Below are positions 25,233-33,089 of a DNA stretch of 60,421 bases, piece by piece (position 1 is the first letter of the stretch; each line of letters starts with the position of its first letter). The DNA lies in contig SFGI01000006.1 of assembly GCA_004557645.1 (NCBI GenBank), positions 1-60,421 on the forward strand. The letters run 5' to 3'. The DNA is from [Eubacterium] saphenum. Its GTDB lineage: Bacteria; Bacillota; Clostridia; Lachnospirales; Anaerotignaceae. The position numbers were made by a program, and so were the translations under genes. The notes under the pieces were generated by a model, which saw nothing but the letters and a program-made list of their open reading frames with translations, was not told the DNA's origin and did not search any database.

Positions 25233-26069
25233 ATGTTCTATATCGGCTGTCATCTGTCTGCATCAAAGGGCTACCTTGCCATGGGGAAGGAAGCGGTAAA
25301 GCTGGGGGCAAATGTGTTCCAGTTTTTCACCAGAAACCCCCGCGGCGGTTCTGTGAAAGCCCTGGATCTGGAGGATATCGAAAAATACAATGCCTTCCAT
25401 GAAGAACACCACTTTGGCACCCTGCTGGCCCATGCGCCCTATACCATGAACCCCTGTGCGGCCAAGGAGGATCTGCGTGCATTTGCCAGAAATACCATGA
25501 AAGAGGACTTGGCGAGACTGGAGCTTTTGCCTGATGTGATGTTCAATTTCCACCCGGGCAGCCATGTGAAGCAGGGGGCGGAAATAGCCATTCCCCTCAT
25601 TGCCGATGCCCTGAACGATATCCTTTCCGCCGGGGGAAAGACTCCCATCCTGCTGGAGACTATGGCAGGCAAGGGCAGTGAAGTGGGCAGAAGCTTTGAA
25701 GAACTGCGGGAAATCATCGACAGAACGGAACAGAAGGAACGGATGGGCGTTTGCCTGGATACCTGCCATGTGTATGATGGGGGCTATGATATCGTCAATG
25801 ATCTGGATGGTGTACTGCAGGAATTTGATGAGATCATCGGCCTGGAACGGCTCCGTGCCATCCATCTGAACGACAGCAAAAACCCCATGGGCAGCCATAA
25901 GGACAGGCATGAAAAAATCGGCGAGGGCACACTGGGTCTGGAGGGGGTCACCAACATCATCAACCACCCCAAGCTGCTGCATCTGCCCTTCTATCTGGAA
26001 ACGCCCAACGAAGCGGAAGGCTATGCCAGAGAGATCGCCTTGCTGAGAGAACTGAGAAAGAGTGAATAA
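25233..26069 (+). CDS. nfo: Endonuclease IV (deoxyribonuclease IV)
   Basis: A 278-residue AP endonuclease that cuts DNA at abasic sites. The trinuclear Zn site residues are in HLSAS, AHAPYTMN, NFHPGSH, ILLETMAGKGSEVG, CLDTCHVYDGGYD, HLNDSKN and GSHKDRHEKIGEG, and the end motif LETPNE is present. Length matches the family. AAGGAGG precedes the ATG. Adjacent to an alkyltransferase gene, so this is a small DNA-repair pair. Confidence 0.96.
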   Translation: MFYIGCHLSASKGYLAMGKEAVKLGANVFQFFTRNPRGGSVKALDLEDIEKYNAFHEEHHFGTLLAHAPYTMNPCAAKEDLRAFARNTMKEDLARLELLPDVMFNFHPGSHVKQGAEIAIPLIADALNDILSAGGKTPILLETMAGKGSEVGRSFEELREIIDRTEQKERMGVCLDTCHVYDGGYDIVNDLDGVLQEFDEIIGLERLRAIHLNDSKNPMGSHKDRHEKIGEGTLGLEGVTNIINHPKLLHLPFYLETPNEAEGYAREIALLRELRKSE

Positions 26070-26071
26070 AT

Positions 26072-26563
26072 ATGGAAAAGATATTCTTCTATGAAAATAC
26101 CCCTGTGGGGAAGCTTTGCATCGGGGAAAGGGAGGGTGCCATCACCCGTGTCACATGGCAGCAGCTGCCGAAGGAATGGGTTTTGGAGGAAACGGAACTG
26201 ATTCGAAAATGCAAACAGGAATTGGATGAATTTTTCGAAGGGAAAAGAAAGACCTTCGACCTGCCCCTTGCCCCGGCGGGGACGGCTTTCCAGAAAAAGG
26301 TCTGGGATGCTTTGCGGGAAATTCCCTATGGTGAGACAAGGACCTATAAAGATATTGCCATTGCTGTGGACAGCCCCAAGGGCTTTCGGGCGGTGGGGAT
26401 GGCAAACAATAAAAACCCCATTGCCATCATCGTGCCCTGTCATCGGGTCATCGGTTCCAATGGCAAGCTGGTGGGCTATGCCGCAGGGATGGAGACGAAA
26501 ACATTTCTGCTGGCGTTGGAACAGCAGGAACGTCCTTTTCAAGTGGAGAAAAAATTGGTATAG
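26072..26563 (+). CDS. ogt: Methylated-DNA-[protein]-cysteine S-methyltransferase
   Basis: A 163-residue suicide repair protein that takes alkyl groups from O6-alkylguanine onto its own Cys. The active site IIVPCHRVIGSNGKLVGYAAG is complete, preceded by the Arg-finger helix region YGETRTYKDIAIAVDSPKGF (RAVGMANNKNP follows). It starts 2 bases after the nfo stop codon, so it is translationally coupled to it. Confidence 0.95.
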   Translation: MEKIFFYENTPVGKLCIGEREGAITRVTWQQLPKEWVLEETELIRKCKQELDEFFEGKRKTFDLPLAPAGTAFQKKVWDALREIPYGETRTYKDIAIAVDSPKGFRAVGMANNKNPIAIIVPCHRVIGSNGKLVGYAAGMETKTFLLALEQQERPFQVEKKLV

Positions 26564-26611
26564 TGATATTATGGAAACTATGATGGTTTTTCAATAAAGG
26601 GGGTAAAAACT

Positions 26612-27334
26612 ATGGCAACACCTCATATCAATGCAAAAGACAATGATTTCGCAAAAACTGTCCTGATGCCCGGCGATCCTCTCCGTGCAAAATTCATCGC
26701 AGAAACCTTTCTGGAGGATGCCGTGCAGGTAAACAGCGTTCGTGGCATTTTGGGCTATACAGGCACATACAAAGGCACAAGGGTTTCTGTTATGGCCAGC
26801 GGCATGGGCTGCCCTTCCATCGGCATCTACAGCTATGAGCTGTTTTCCTTCTACGGCGTGGAAAACATCATCCGTGTGGGCTCTGCGGGGGCCATCAGTG
26901 AAAAATTGAAGCTGCGGGATATCGTTGCAGGCATGGGCTCCAACACCAATTCCAATTTTGCGGCTCAGTACAAAATGCCCGGCACATTGGCACCCACCGC
27001 AGATTATACCCTGCTTTCCACAGCGGTAGAGGCTGCAAAAGAACGGGGCATCGATATGAAAGTGGGCAATCTGCTCTGCTCTGATACCTTCTATGACGAT
27101 GGCAGTATGGAAGAGACCCTGAAATGGGGAAAAATGGGCACACTGGCTGTGGAAATGGAATCCACTGCCCTTTACCTGACAGCGGCAAAGCTGAATAAGC
27201 GAGCCCTGTGTCTGGTGACCATTTCCGACCATTTGGTGACAGGGGAAGCCACAACGGCAGAAGAACGCCAGAACACCTTTACCCAGATGATGGAGATCGC
27301 CCTGGATACAGCAGTCAAGATGGAAAAGAAATAA
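26612..27334 (+). CDS. deoD: Purine-nucleoside phosphorylase, DeoD type
   Basis: A 240-residue hexameric enzyme that splits purine nucleosides with phosphate. It has MPGDPLRAKFIAE (phosphate site), GMGCPSIGIYSYEL, VGSAGAI, VEMESTALY (ribose/base site) and the catalytic Asp in TISDHLVTGE. AAAGGGGG precedes the ATG. It is separated by 48 bases from ogt and followed by a terminator. Confidence 0.97.
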   Translation: MATPHINAKDNDFAKTVLMPGDPLRAKFIAETFLEDAVQVNSVRGILGYTGTYKGTRVSVMASGMGCPSIGIYSYELFSFYGVENIIRVGSAGAISEKLKLRDIVAGMGSNTNSNFAAQYKMPGTLAPTADYTLLSTAVEAAKERGIDMKVGNLLCSDTFYDDGSMEETLKWGKMGTLAVEMESTALYLTAAKLNKRALCLVTISDHLVTGEATTAEERQNTFTQMMEIALDTAVKMEKK

Positions 27335-27340
27335 GGATAT

Positions 27341-27378
27341 GAAAAAGGGACACGAAATGATTTCGCATCCCTTTTTTA
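27341..27378. terminator. Bidirectional terminator
   Basis: AAAAAGGGA and CGAAAT pair with ATTTCG and TCCCTTTTTT, with T-runs on both strands; shared by deoD and the convergent VanZ-like gene. Confidence 0.8.
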
Positions 27379-27379
27379 T

Positions 27380-27970
27380 TTAGTGGTAAAATTGATTCCA
27401 GAAAAATTCGGAGAGGTAGCCCTGCCACAGCAAAGCTGCCACCCAGACCAGAGCAACGATCCCCCAAGGGGAACAGCCCTTTTCGCCGCAGCTGCGCCCC
27501 CACTTTTTCCAGATGCACCAGCCCAGAACTACCCCAAGGGTATTCATGAACAGATCGTTCAGGTCGGTGATGCGGAAGCAGAAAAGCTGGCTGACTTCGA
27601 TCAGCAGGGAAAGGAGAAAGCCGAAGCCTGCCGTTTCCTTTAGGCTGCCGAAGCGTTCCCAGAGGAGGGGAAGAAAAATCCCTAAGGGCACAAACATCAG
27701 GATATTCAGCAGAAACTGCAGGGTATCCGAGAAAAAATGATGGAAGGGGATCAGGGTGATGGTGGCATCAAACTGCAGACCCCAGCGCAGGGTGGGCAGC
27801 CCCACCACCGCTGCCACACAGCAGAGATAAACGGTGAAAACCAATACGCCAAAGCGGAATTTATGAGAATGCCCCCTGTGGGCAGGCATTAGATACCAAA
27901 CCGCCAGCAAAGGGAGCGTTACCAGCACATAACTGCAGATTTCCAGAAAAGTGGATAATATGAAAAACAT
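27380..27970 (-). CDS. VanZ-like membrane protein
   Basis: A 196-residue membrane protein with about five hydrophobic segments. The VanZ signature is visible: ITLIPFHHFFSDTLQFLLNI, NILMFVPLGIFLPLLW, LLIEVSQLFCFRITDLNDLF and MNTLGVVLGWCIW. VanZ proteins are linked to teicoplanin resistance in enterococci, but most genomic members have no proven role. AAGGAGG precedes the ATG. No glycopeptide-resistance genes are nearby. Confidence 0.85.
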   Translation of the reverse strand: MFFILSTFLEICSYVLVTLPLLAVWYLMPAHRGHSHKFRFGVLVFTVYLCCVAAVVGLPTLRWGLQFDATITLIPFHHFFSDTLQFLLNILMFVPLGIFLPLLWERFGSLKETAGFGFLLSLLIEVSQLFCFRITDLNDLFMNTLGVVLGWCIWKKWGRSCGEKGCSPWGIVALVWVAALLWQGYLSEFFWNQFYH

Positions 27971-28116
27971 AGGCAGACCTCCTTCTTCCCTTAGTGTAAC
28001 CTTTCTTGTTTAAGATTTCGGTGAGGAAAGTCTTACAGTTCTCTTAAGAATCCATGTACAAGTGTTTTTATTATGAAGTATATAAGATATTTTTATAGGA
28101 CAGAATGGCGTTATTA

Positions 28117-28146
28117 TTGACAAATCGGCTGTTTTCTTGGTAAAAT
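28117..28146 (+). promoter_or_regulatory. Strong promoter upstream of the CofE-like gene
   Basis: TTGACA, 18 bases, TAAAAT. It lies about 345 bases before the gene and only about 60 bases before a terminator. Confidence 0.7.
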
Positions 28147-28152
28147 GATTGC

Positions 28153-28230
28153 GTCGGTGATCGAAAGAAATTTCATCACTCCATGACTCAGAATTTTGCC
28201 ATCGATCCCACACATGCGGGATTTTTTTAT
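28153..28230 (+). ncRNA. Short leader RNA ending at a terminator (putative)
   Basis: From the promoter at 28117-28146, transcription would begin near 28153, pass a hairpin (GTGAT/ATCAC, about 28157-28179) and reach a terminator with stem ATCCCA/TGCGGGAT and T7 (28204-28228). The product would be a 75-nt RNA or an attenuated leader for the downstream ligase gene. No known riboswitch class is recognised. Confidence 0.4.
28204..28229 (+). terminator. Early terminator in the CofE-like leader
   Basis: GATCCCA-caca-TGCGGGATTTTTTT: short stem with T7. Confidence 0.7.
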
Positions 28231-28491
28231 GCAAAAAGCGGAGAAAGCAATTTTTGTCCCAACGGAGACTGCTGTGCTTGCAAAGAGCAGCCGCAGTTGG
28301 GAGGAAAATGATTTGCGGAGCAAATATATGAGTAAGGCGAAGCCTTACGAATGCTTTCAGGAAAGCCATTTTAATTATTCCGGAGGCCGCTTTGCGAATG
28401 TTTTTTCGGAAAAATCTGAGTCAAGTCACTCGATCGAAGCAGGCCAAAAGCCTGTGAGAAATAAATCGAATTTTTCAGGAGGTTTTACACT
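28231..28491. other. Long leader of the CofE-like gene with small palindromes
   Basis: No gene. Short palindromes are seen, such as TTTGCGGAGCAAA (28312-) and TAAGGCGAAGCCTTA (28334-). The ribosome-binding site AGGAGG lies at about 28479-28484. Confidence 0.5.
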
Positions 28492-29673
28492 ATGGCAGGA
28501 ACAATTTCCAGAGGTATCAAAGCACCCATCATCCGTGAAGGCGATGATATCGTCAAAATCGTAGCGGATTCTGTATTGGCAGCAGCGGAAGCAGATGGTT
28601 TCAAACTGCAGGAAAGAGACGTTATCTGCGTAACAGAAGCAGTTGTTGCCCGTGCAGACGGCAACTATGCATCCACAGATGATATCGCAGCAGACGTAAA
28701 AGCAAAACTGGGCGGTGAAACTGTTGGTGTTGTTTTCCCCATCCTCAGCAGAAACCGTTTTGCGATCTGCCTGAGAGGGATCGCAAAAGGCGCAAAGAAG
28801 GTCGTTCTGATGCTGAGCTATCCTTCCGATGAAGTTGGCAACCACCTGTTTGATATGGACGTACTGGATGACAGCGGCGTGAACCCTTACACAGACGTAC
28901 TGTCTCTGGATGAATACCGCAAAGTATTCGGCTACATCAAGCACCCCTTCACAGGCGTGGACTATGTAGATTACTACAAAAACCTGATCGAAGAAGAAGG
29001 CGCAGAAGCAGAGATCGTATTCGCAAACCACCCCGAAGCGATCGTAAAATTCACAAAGAACGTTCTGTGCTGTGATATCCACAACAGAGAACGCTCCAAA
29101 CGTCGTATCCTGGCAAAGGGCGGCGAAAAGGTTCTGACACTGGCAGAAATCCTGAACGCACCCGTAAACGGCAGCGGCTACAACGCAGAATATGGCCTGC
29201 TGGGCTCCAATAAGGCAACAGAAACAACTGTAAAGCTGTTCCCCAAGAACGCTCAGGAAGTTGCTGAAAATATCCAGAAAGAAATCATCGCTCGTACAGG
29301 CGTGAAAGTAGAAGCTATGATCTACGGCGACGGCGCATTCAAAGATCCCGTTGGTAAGATTTGGGAACTGGCTGACCCTGTTGTTGGTGCCGGCTACACA
29401 GATGGCCTGATCGGTCTGCCCAACGAACTGAAGCTGAAATATCTGGCAGATAACGACTTTGCTGACCTGAGCGGCGAAGCTCTGGCTGATGCCATCAAAG
29501 ATGCCATCAAAGCAAAAGAAGCTGACCTGAAGGGCAATATGGCTTCCGAAGGTACAACACCTCGTCGCCTGACAGACCTGATCGGTTCCCTGTGCGACCT
29601 GACCAGCGGCAGCGGCGATAAGGGTACACCTATCGTTCTGGTACAGAACTACTTTAACAACTACGCAATGTGA
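28492..29673 (+). CDS. CofE-like coenzyme F420-0:L-glutamate ligase family protein
   Basis: A 393-residue protein of the family that in archaea and actinobacteria adds glutamate to F420-0. Family parts visible: the N-terminal IKAPIIREGDDIVKIV, RDVICVTEAVVARADG (substrate loop), SRNRFAICLRGIAKGAKKVV, YNAEYGLLGSNKATE and the metal-site region MIYGDGAFKDPVGKIWELAD. No other F420 genes are in the window and clostridia are not known for F420, so the substrate may be another gamma-glutamyl acceptor. The gene is well translated by its look (AGGAGG, very regular codons) and has a long leader with an early terminator. Confidence 0.82.
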   Translation: MAGTISRGIKAPIIREGDDIVKIVADSVLAAAEADGFKLQERDVICVTEAVVARADGNYASTDDIAADVKAKLGGETVGVVFPILSRNRFAICLRGIAKGAKKVVLMLSYPSDEVGNHLFDMDVLDDSGVNPYTDVLSLDEYRKVFGYIKHPFTGVDYVDYYKNLIEEEGAEAEIVFANHPEAIVKFTKNVLCCDIHNRERSKRRILAKGGEKVLTLAEILNAPVNGSGYNAEYGLLGSNKATETTVKLFPKNAQEVAENIQKEIIARTGVKVEAMIYGDGAFKDPVGKIWELADPVVGAGYTDGLIGLPNELKLKYLADNDFADLSGEALADAIKDAIKAKEADLKGNMASEGTTPRRLTDLIGSLCDLTSGSGDKGTPIVLVQNYFNNYAM

Positions 29674-29783
29674 TAATCAAAGAGCTGTGCAAGCCCGAAG
29701 GATTTATAGAGTGAATGCTCTCAAAAAGTAAACTCTACAGCAGTTTACGAATGGCGGCACAGCGTAAATCAAAAATGGAAAAA

Positions 29784-29816
29784 TAAAAAGGAGTATCGAA
29801 AGATACTCCTTTTTTA
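29784..29816 (+). terminator. Terminator of the CofE-like gene
   Basis: AAAAAGGAGTATC-gaaa-GATACTCCTTTTTT, perfect stem. Confidence 0.85.
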
Positions 29817-29837
29817 GGCTATGTAAAAGGGAAGGCT

Positions 29838-29873
29838 GGGAACCTTTCTTTTCTTATGAAAAGGTTCCCAGAC
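29838..29873. repeat. Long hairpin before the RlmI-like gene
   Basis: CTGGGAACCTTT pairs with AAAAGGTTCCCAG across about 12 bases. It stands at the head of a cluster of palindromes that runs to about 29955. Confidence 0.7.
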
Positions 29874-29905
29874 CCTCCCAAAACCCGCCTGCGGGCAAAA
29901 AGACC

Positions 29906-29955
29906 TTGAGGGCTCTGCCCTCAATGCACCCGCAAGGGGCTCGCCCCTTGACCCG
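29906..29955 (+). repeat. Palindromic repeat, family 2
   Basis: TTGAGGGCTCTGCCCTCAA, link TGCACCCGC, AAGGGGCTCGCCCCTT, then GACCCG. It matches 16004-16052 in layout with different stem bases. Confidence 0.75.
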
Positions 29956-29992
29956 TTTTGCCTGCGGCGCAATCTTAGAAGGAGAAGATAAA

Positions 29993-31195
29993 ATGGTATT
30001 ACCGATTGCGACATTAAAAAAAGGCGAAGGCCGCATGTTAAAAGCCGGCGGTCTTTGGGTATTTGACAATGAGATCGCCTCTGTCACCGAGGATGCGGTA
30101 AACGGCGAGCTGATCCGTGTGGAGGACTTTGACGGCTATCCCATGGGCACAGGCTTTTACAACAATAATTCCAAAATCACCATTCGTATGATGAGCCGAC
30201 AGAAGGATACGGTCATTGACGAGGATTTCCTGCGGGCGAGAGTAGAAGCGGCATGGAACTACCGCAAGCGTACGGTGGATACTTCCTCCTGCCGTGTGAT
30301 CTTCGGGGAAGCGGATTTCCTGCCGGGCTTGGTGGTGGATAAATTTTCTGATGTGCTGGTGGTGCAGTCCTTGGCTATGGGCATCGACCGCATGAAGGAA
30401 ACCATCATCCGTCTGTTGGTGGAAACATTGGAAAAGGACGGCATTTCCATCCGTGGTGTCTATGAAAGAAGCGATGCCAAGGTGCGGAAACAGGAAGGCA
30501 TGCTGCCCGTAAAGGGATTTTTGAGCGAGCCCTTCGACACTAAAGTGCAGATCGTGGAAAATGGCGTAAAATACATCGTAGACGTAGAGGAAGGGCAGAA
30601 AACAGGCTTCTTCCTGGATCAGAAATATAACCGCCTGTCCATCCATAAGATCTGTCAGGGGATGGATGTTTTGGACTGCTTCACCCATACAGGTTCCTTT
30701 GCCTTGAACGCAGGCATTGCCGGGGCGAAAAGCGTACTTGGCATTGATGCCAGCCAGCTGGCGGTGGATCAGGCTACAGAAAATGCCAAACTGAACGGTT
30801 TGCAGGATGTGGTAAAATTCCAGTGCGAGGATGTTTTTGAGCTGCTGCCCCGTTTGGAAGCAGAGGGCAGAAAATTTGACGTCATCATCCTTGACCCTCC
30901 TGCCTTCACAAAATCCAGAAATTCCGTGAAGAATGCCGTAAAGGGCTACAGAGAGATCAACCTGCGGGCCATGAAGCTGCTGAAGGACGGCGGGTTTCTG
31001 GCGACCTGCTCCTGTTCTCATTTTATGACATACGAGCTGTTCACCCAGACCATTGGGCAGGCGGCGAAGAATGTGCATAAGCGGCTCAGACAGGTGGAAT
31101 ATCGCCATCAGGCACCGGATCACCCCATTCTTTGGGCGGCGGATGAGTCCTATTATCTGAAATTCTATATTTTCCAGGTTTGCAACCAGCCTTGA
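29993..31195 (+). CDS. rlmI: RlmI-like class I SAM-dependent 23S rRNA methyltransferase
   Basis: A 400-residue protein with an N-terminal PUA-like domain (LKKGEGRMLKAGGLWVFDNE, about residues 1-75), a central domain, and a C-terminal Rossmann methyltransferase. SAM-binding motifs are DVLDCFTHTGSFALNAGIAG, GIDASQLAVDQA and the catalytic-region DVIILDPPAFTKS, with the target-base Cys likely in CSCSHFM. RlmI makes m5C1962 in 23S rRNA; related proteins vary in target. ATG 29993 is chosen because AGAAGGAG precedes it; the longer frame reads through a palindromic repeat. Confidence 0.88.
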   Translation: MVLPIATLKKGEGRMLKAGGLWVFDNEIASVTEDAVNGELIRVEDFDGYPMGTGFYNNNSKITIRMMSRQKDTVIDEDFLRARVEAAWNYRKRTVDTSSCRVIFGEADFLPGLVVDKFSDVLVVQSLAMGIDRMKETIIRLLVETLEKDGISIRGVYERSDAKVRKQEGMLPVKGFLSEPFDTKVQIVENGVKYIVDVEEGQKTGFFLDQKYNRLSIHKICQGMDVLDCFTHTGSFALNAGIAGAKSVLGIDASQLAVDQATENAKLNGLQDVVKFQCEDVFELLPRLEAEGRKFDVIILDPPAFTKSRNSVKNAVKGYREINLRAMKLLKDGGFLATCSCSHFMTYELFTQTIGQAAKNVHKRLRQVEYRHQAPDHPILWAADESYYLKFYIFQVCNQP

Positions 31196-31199
31196 AATT

Positions 31200-31289
31200 G
31201 TGGGGTTCCACCCCACGCCCCGCTGGGGTATTGTTCAAGCATCTTTCCTTCGGAAAGACGGCTTCGCCGCCGCCTTATTCTTGGCGGTG
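31200..31289 (+). repeat. Palindromic repeat, family 1, copy D
   Basis: GTGGGGttCCACCCCAC-type first hairpin, link, TTCAAGCAT, CTTTCCTTCGGAAAG, CGGCTTCGCCG, and CCGCCttattcttGGCGG. The hairpin order equals copies A-C while the stem bases differ in pairs. Confidence 0.75.
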
Positions 31290-31340
31290 CTCATAACCCC
31301 AGACCCCCATTTGCAAAAGCCTTCGCTTTTGCGACAAAAT

Positions 31341-31369
31341 AAAAAGACCGAGAAATCGGTCTTTTTTTG
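31341..31369. terminator. Terminator after the RlmI-like gene
   Basis: AAAAAGACCG-agaaat-CGGTCTTTTTTT; likely works both ways, also for folT. Confidence 0.8.
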
Positions 31370-31438
31370 TGATATCTTTGCAAAAACGAAGCTTTTGCCT
31401 GTTGGGTCAAGGGGCTGAGTCCCCAAGGTCTTATATTC

Positions 31439-31948
31439 TTACAACGTTTTTTTCAACTGGGGCACATAATTTGCCAGCAGGCGGATCAAGATGACTTCAA
31501 CGATGCCCATGCCCACAGCCTGCATCACACGGGCAGGCAGCAGGCCGATGAAGGGTGCGCCGTAAAGAATAGAAATCCACAGGGTATTCAGCAGGATAGA
31601 GCCGATGCATTCAGACAGCAGCACTGCCATGAAAATGCCCTTGATATCCTGCTTTTTGTGCAGGAAAATGCCATAGCAGACACCCACCAGAAAGCCGGTG
31701 AAGGTGAAGCCGGGGAAATAGGCCCCGATGGGAAACAGCGTCGCCCCGATGAAATCTGCCGCTGCCCCAACGATACCGGCGGGGATGGGCCCCAGCAGCA
31801 TCGCCGTCAGAACGACGGGAACAAAGGCAAAGCCGATCTTCAGATTCCACAGGGAGATGGAAAGAAAACGGGACAGGACAACGTTGGCTGCTACCATCAT
31901 TGCCATCAGGACAAGCTTGTGGGTGGTGCTGATTTGTTTTTCAGACAT
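31439..31948 (-). CDS. folT: Folate ECF transporter S component
   Basis: A 169-residue integral membrane protein with about six hydrophobic segments that binds folate and works with a shared ECF module (not in the window). Family-like stretches: VLSRFLSISLWNLKIGFAFV, LLGPIPAGIVGAAADFIGA and GAYFPGFTFTGFLVGVCYG. ATG 31948 is taken because AAGGAGG lies 6 bases before it; the longer frame would read back through the riboswitch. The tetrahydrofolate riboswitch in its leader independently supports folate as substrate. Confidence 0.93.
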   Translation of the reverse strand: MSEKQISTTHKLVLMAMMVAANVVLSRFLSISLWNLKIGFAFVPVVLTAMLLGPIPAGIVGAAADFIGATLFPIGAYFPGFTFTGFLVGVCYGIFLHKKQDIKGIFMAVLLSECIGSILLNTLWISILYGAPFIGLLPARVMQAVGMGIVEVILIRLLANYVPQLKKTL

Positions 31949-31969
31949 GAAAAAACCTCCTTTTTTCAA

Positions 31970-32015
31970 TGGAAACAGGAGGGTATTTTTGTAAAACAAA
32001 AACCCCTCTATTATC
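31970..32015 (-). terminator. Leader hairpin between the THF riboswitch and folT
   Basis: On the minus strand AGAGGGGTTTTTGT pairs with ACAAAAATACCCTCCT. It lies just before the ribosome-binding site and may be the switching stem of the expression platform. Confidence 0.5.
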
Positions 32016-32094
32016 AATGACAACGCAAATACACCTGTATCAAACAGGTTTGGCTGTAAGGATAACAAAGAGGTAAGTTCTTCTTCATTATGAA

Positions 32095-32198
32095 ACAGCG
32101 GGATGCGGGTTCTGCATCGCAAAATGATACCATCATTTTTTCGTCCCGGTGACAACTCCCCGTTCACCGGACACTTGACGCGCAAAGCCCTACTCTGT
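32095..32198 (-). promoter_or_regulatory. Tetrahydrofolate (THF) riboswitch
   Basis: Read on the minus strand the aptamer runs ACAGAGTAGGGCTTTGCGCG, then TCAAGTGTCCGGTGAACGGG, GAGTTGTCACCGGGACGAA, and ends with GATGCAGAACCCGCATCCCG and CTGT. The conserved GAGTAG, GCGCGT-AAGTGT, GTGAA-GGG-GTTGTC-C-GACGAA core and the closing ACAG/CTGT stem match the THF class. It senses reduced folate and controls folT. Confidence 0.88.
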
Positions 32199-32230
32199 GT
32201 ATTTGCCATAGGAACGAAGTTCCTGTAAAC

Positions 32231-32259
32231 ATTCTAGCACTGTTTTGTAGACTCGTAAA
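32231..32259 (-). promoter_or_regulatory. Promoter of the THF-riboswitch/folT transcript
   Basis: On the minus strand TTTACG (32259-32254), 17 bases, TAGAAT (32236-32231). It begins right at the end of the upstream gene. Confidence 0.55.
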
Positions 32260-32267
32260 GTAAAATC

Positions 32268-32849
32268 TTATTTCTGGGGAATAAAGGTACGCAGGAACTG
32301 ATATTTGGAATCAAAAGAGCCTGCCAGCAAAATCTTATCTGCCCCTACGCCGTATTCCTTCGTCAGCTTGCCGAAAAGGCGGTCGCTTTCCATAAAGCCC
32401 CCTTCCAGGAAGCAGAAGCATGCTGCAAAAGCACCTTCTTCGCCAATCTTATGGAAATCCTTTTCCTCGAAGGAACGGATGGTATATTCGGGGCCGGGGT
32501 TCAGTTTATTCACCAGCTCTGCCAGGTCGAAATCCAGATGGAGGAAGCCCTGAGAGCAGTAATACATGGCGCGGATGAAATCCACCAGGTCATCCTCTGT
32601 GGCGAAGTGCAGGGAATAATCCGCAGGGCGTTCCGCATCGCCGATATAGCAGGAGAACCAGGGGGCCTGGGGTGCTAAAAAGGAAGGCAGATAGAGCTTT
32701 TTCGTCAGCACCTCCGCCGTATTGACTGCAAAGACCAGGGTATTTGTTGTGGATGTTTTGATGAGGGGCAGTTTGTGTTTTTTCAGTGCTGCCACCAGTG
32801 TATCAGATGCGCCGAACAGGCGGATGCCGTCAGCATGGAAACCGAGCAT
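32268..32849 (-). CDS. Hypothetical protein, 193 aa
   Basis: I do not recognise this cytoplasmic protein. It lacks a signal peptide and membrane segments, and is mixed alpha/beta in look (MLGFHADGIRLFGASDTLVA, YCSQGFLHLDFDLAELVNKL, FCFLEGGFMESDRLFGKL). AAAGGAG precedes the ATG with 8-base spacing, so it is a real gene. It leaves divergently from the Suf-like genes and is followed by folT, whose promoter starts at its stop codon. Confidence 0.75.
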   Translation of the reverse strand: MLGFHADGIRLFGASDTLVAALKKHKLPLIKTSTTNTLVFAVNTAEVLTKKLYLPSFLAPQAPWFSCYIGDAERPADYSLHFATEDDLVDFIRAMYYCSQGFLHLDFDLAELVNKLNPGPEYTIRSFEEKDFHKIGEEGAFAACFCFLEGGFMESDRLFGKLTKEYGVGADKILLAGSFDSKYQFLRTFIPQK

Positions 32850-32967
32850 AGCGTTCTCTCCTTTATCAAAAAATTAGAAATCTTTCATAACTGTACCACA
32901 ATGGGTGCATCCTTTCAAGGGAAAGCCTTTCTTTTCCCAAGAAATCAGGTAGGAATAGGCAAAAAGA

Positions 32968-32997
32968 TTGACAGTTTATAGCAATCGTTGTTATAAT
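32968..32997 (+). promoter_or_regulatory. Promoter of the Suf-like operon
   Basis: TTGACA, 18 bases, TATAAT: both boxes match consensus. A small palindrome (ATTTCGaaaCGAAAT, about 33050-33065) sits in the leader and could bind a regulator. Confidence 0.8.
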
Positions 32998-33089
32998 TTA
33001 AGGTAGCGTTTTGGGTCTATTGTTCCAAATGCTTTTGAGAGAGAAATAATTTCGAAACGAAATGTTTCATAAATAGGAGGAATCATAAT

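Noticed and set aside
27380..27970. VanZ-like gene as a glycopeptide resistance determinant
   Set aside because: No van genes are nearby and VanZ-like proteins are widespread without such a role.
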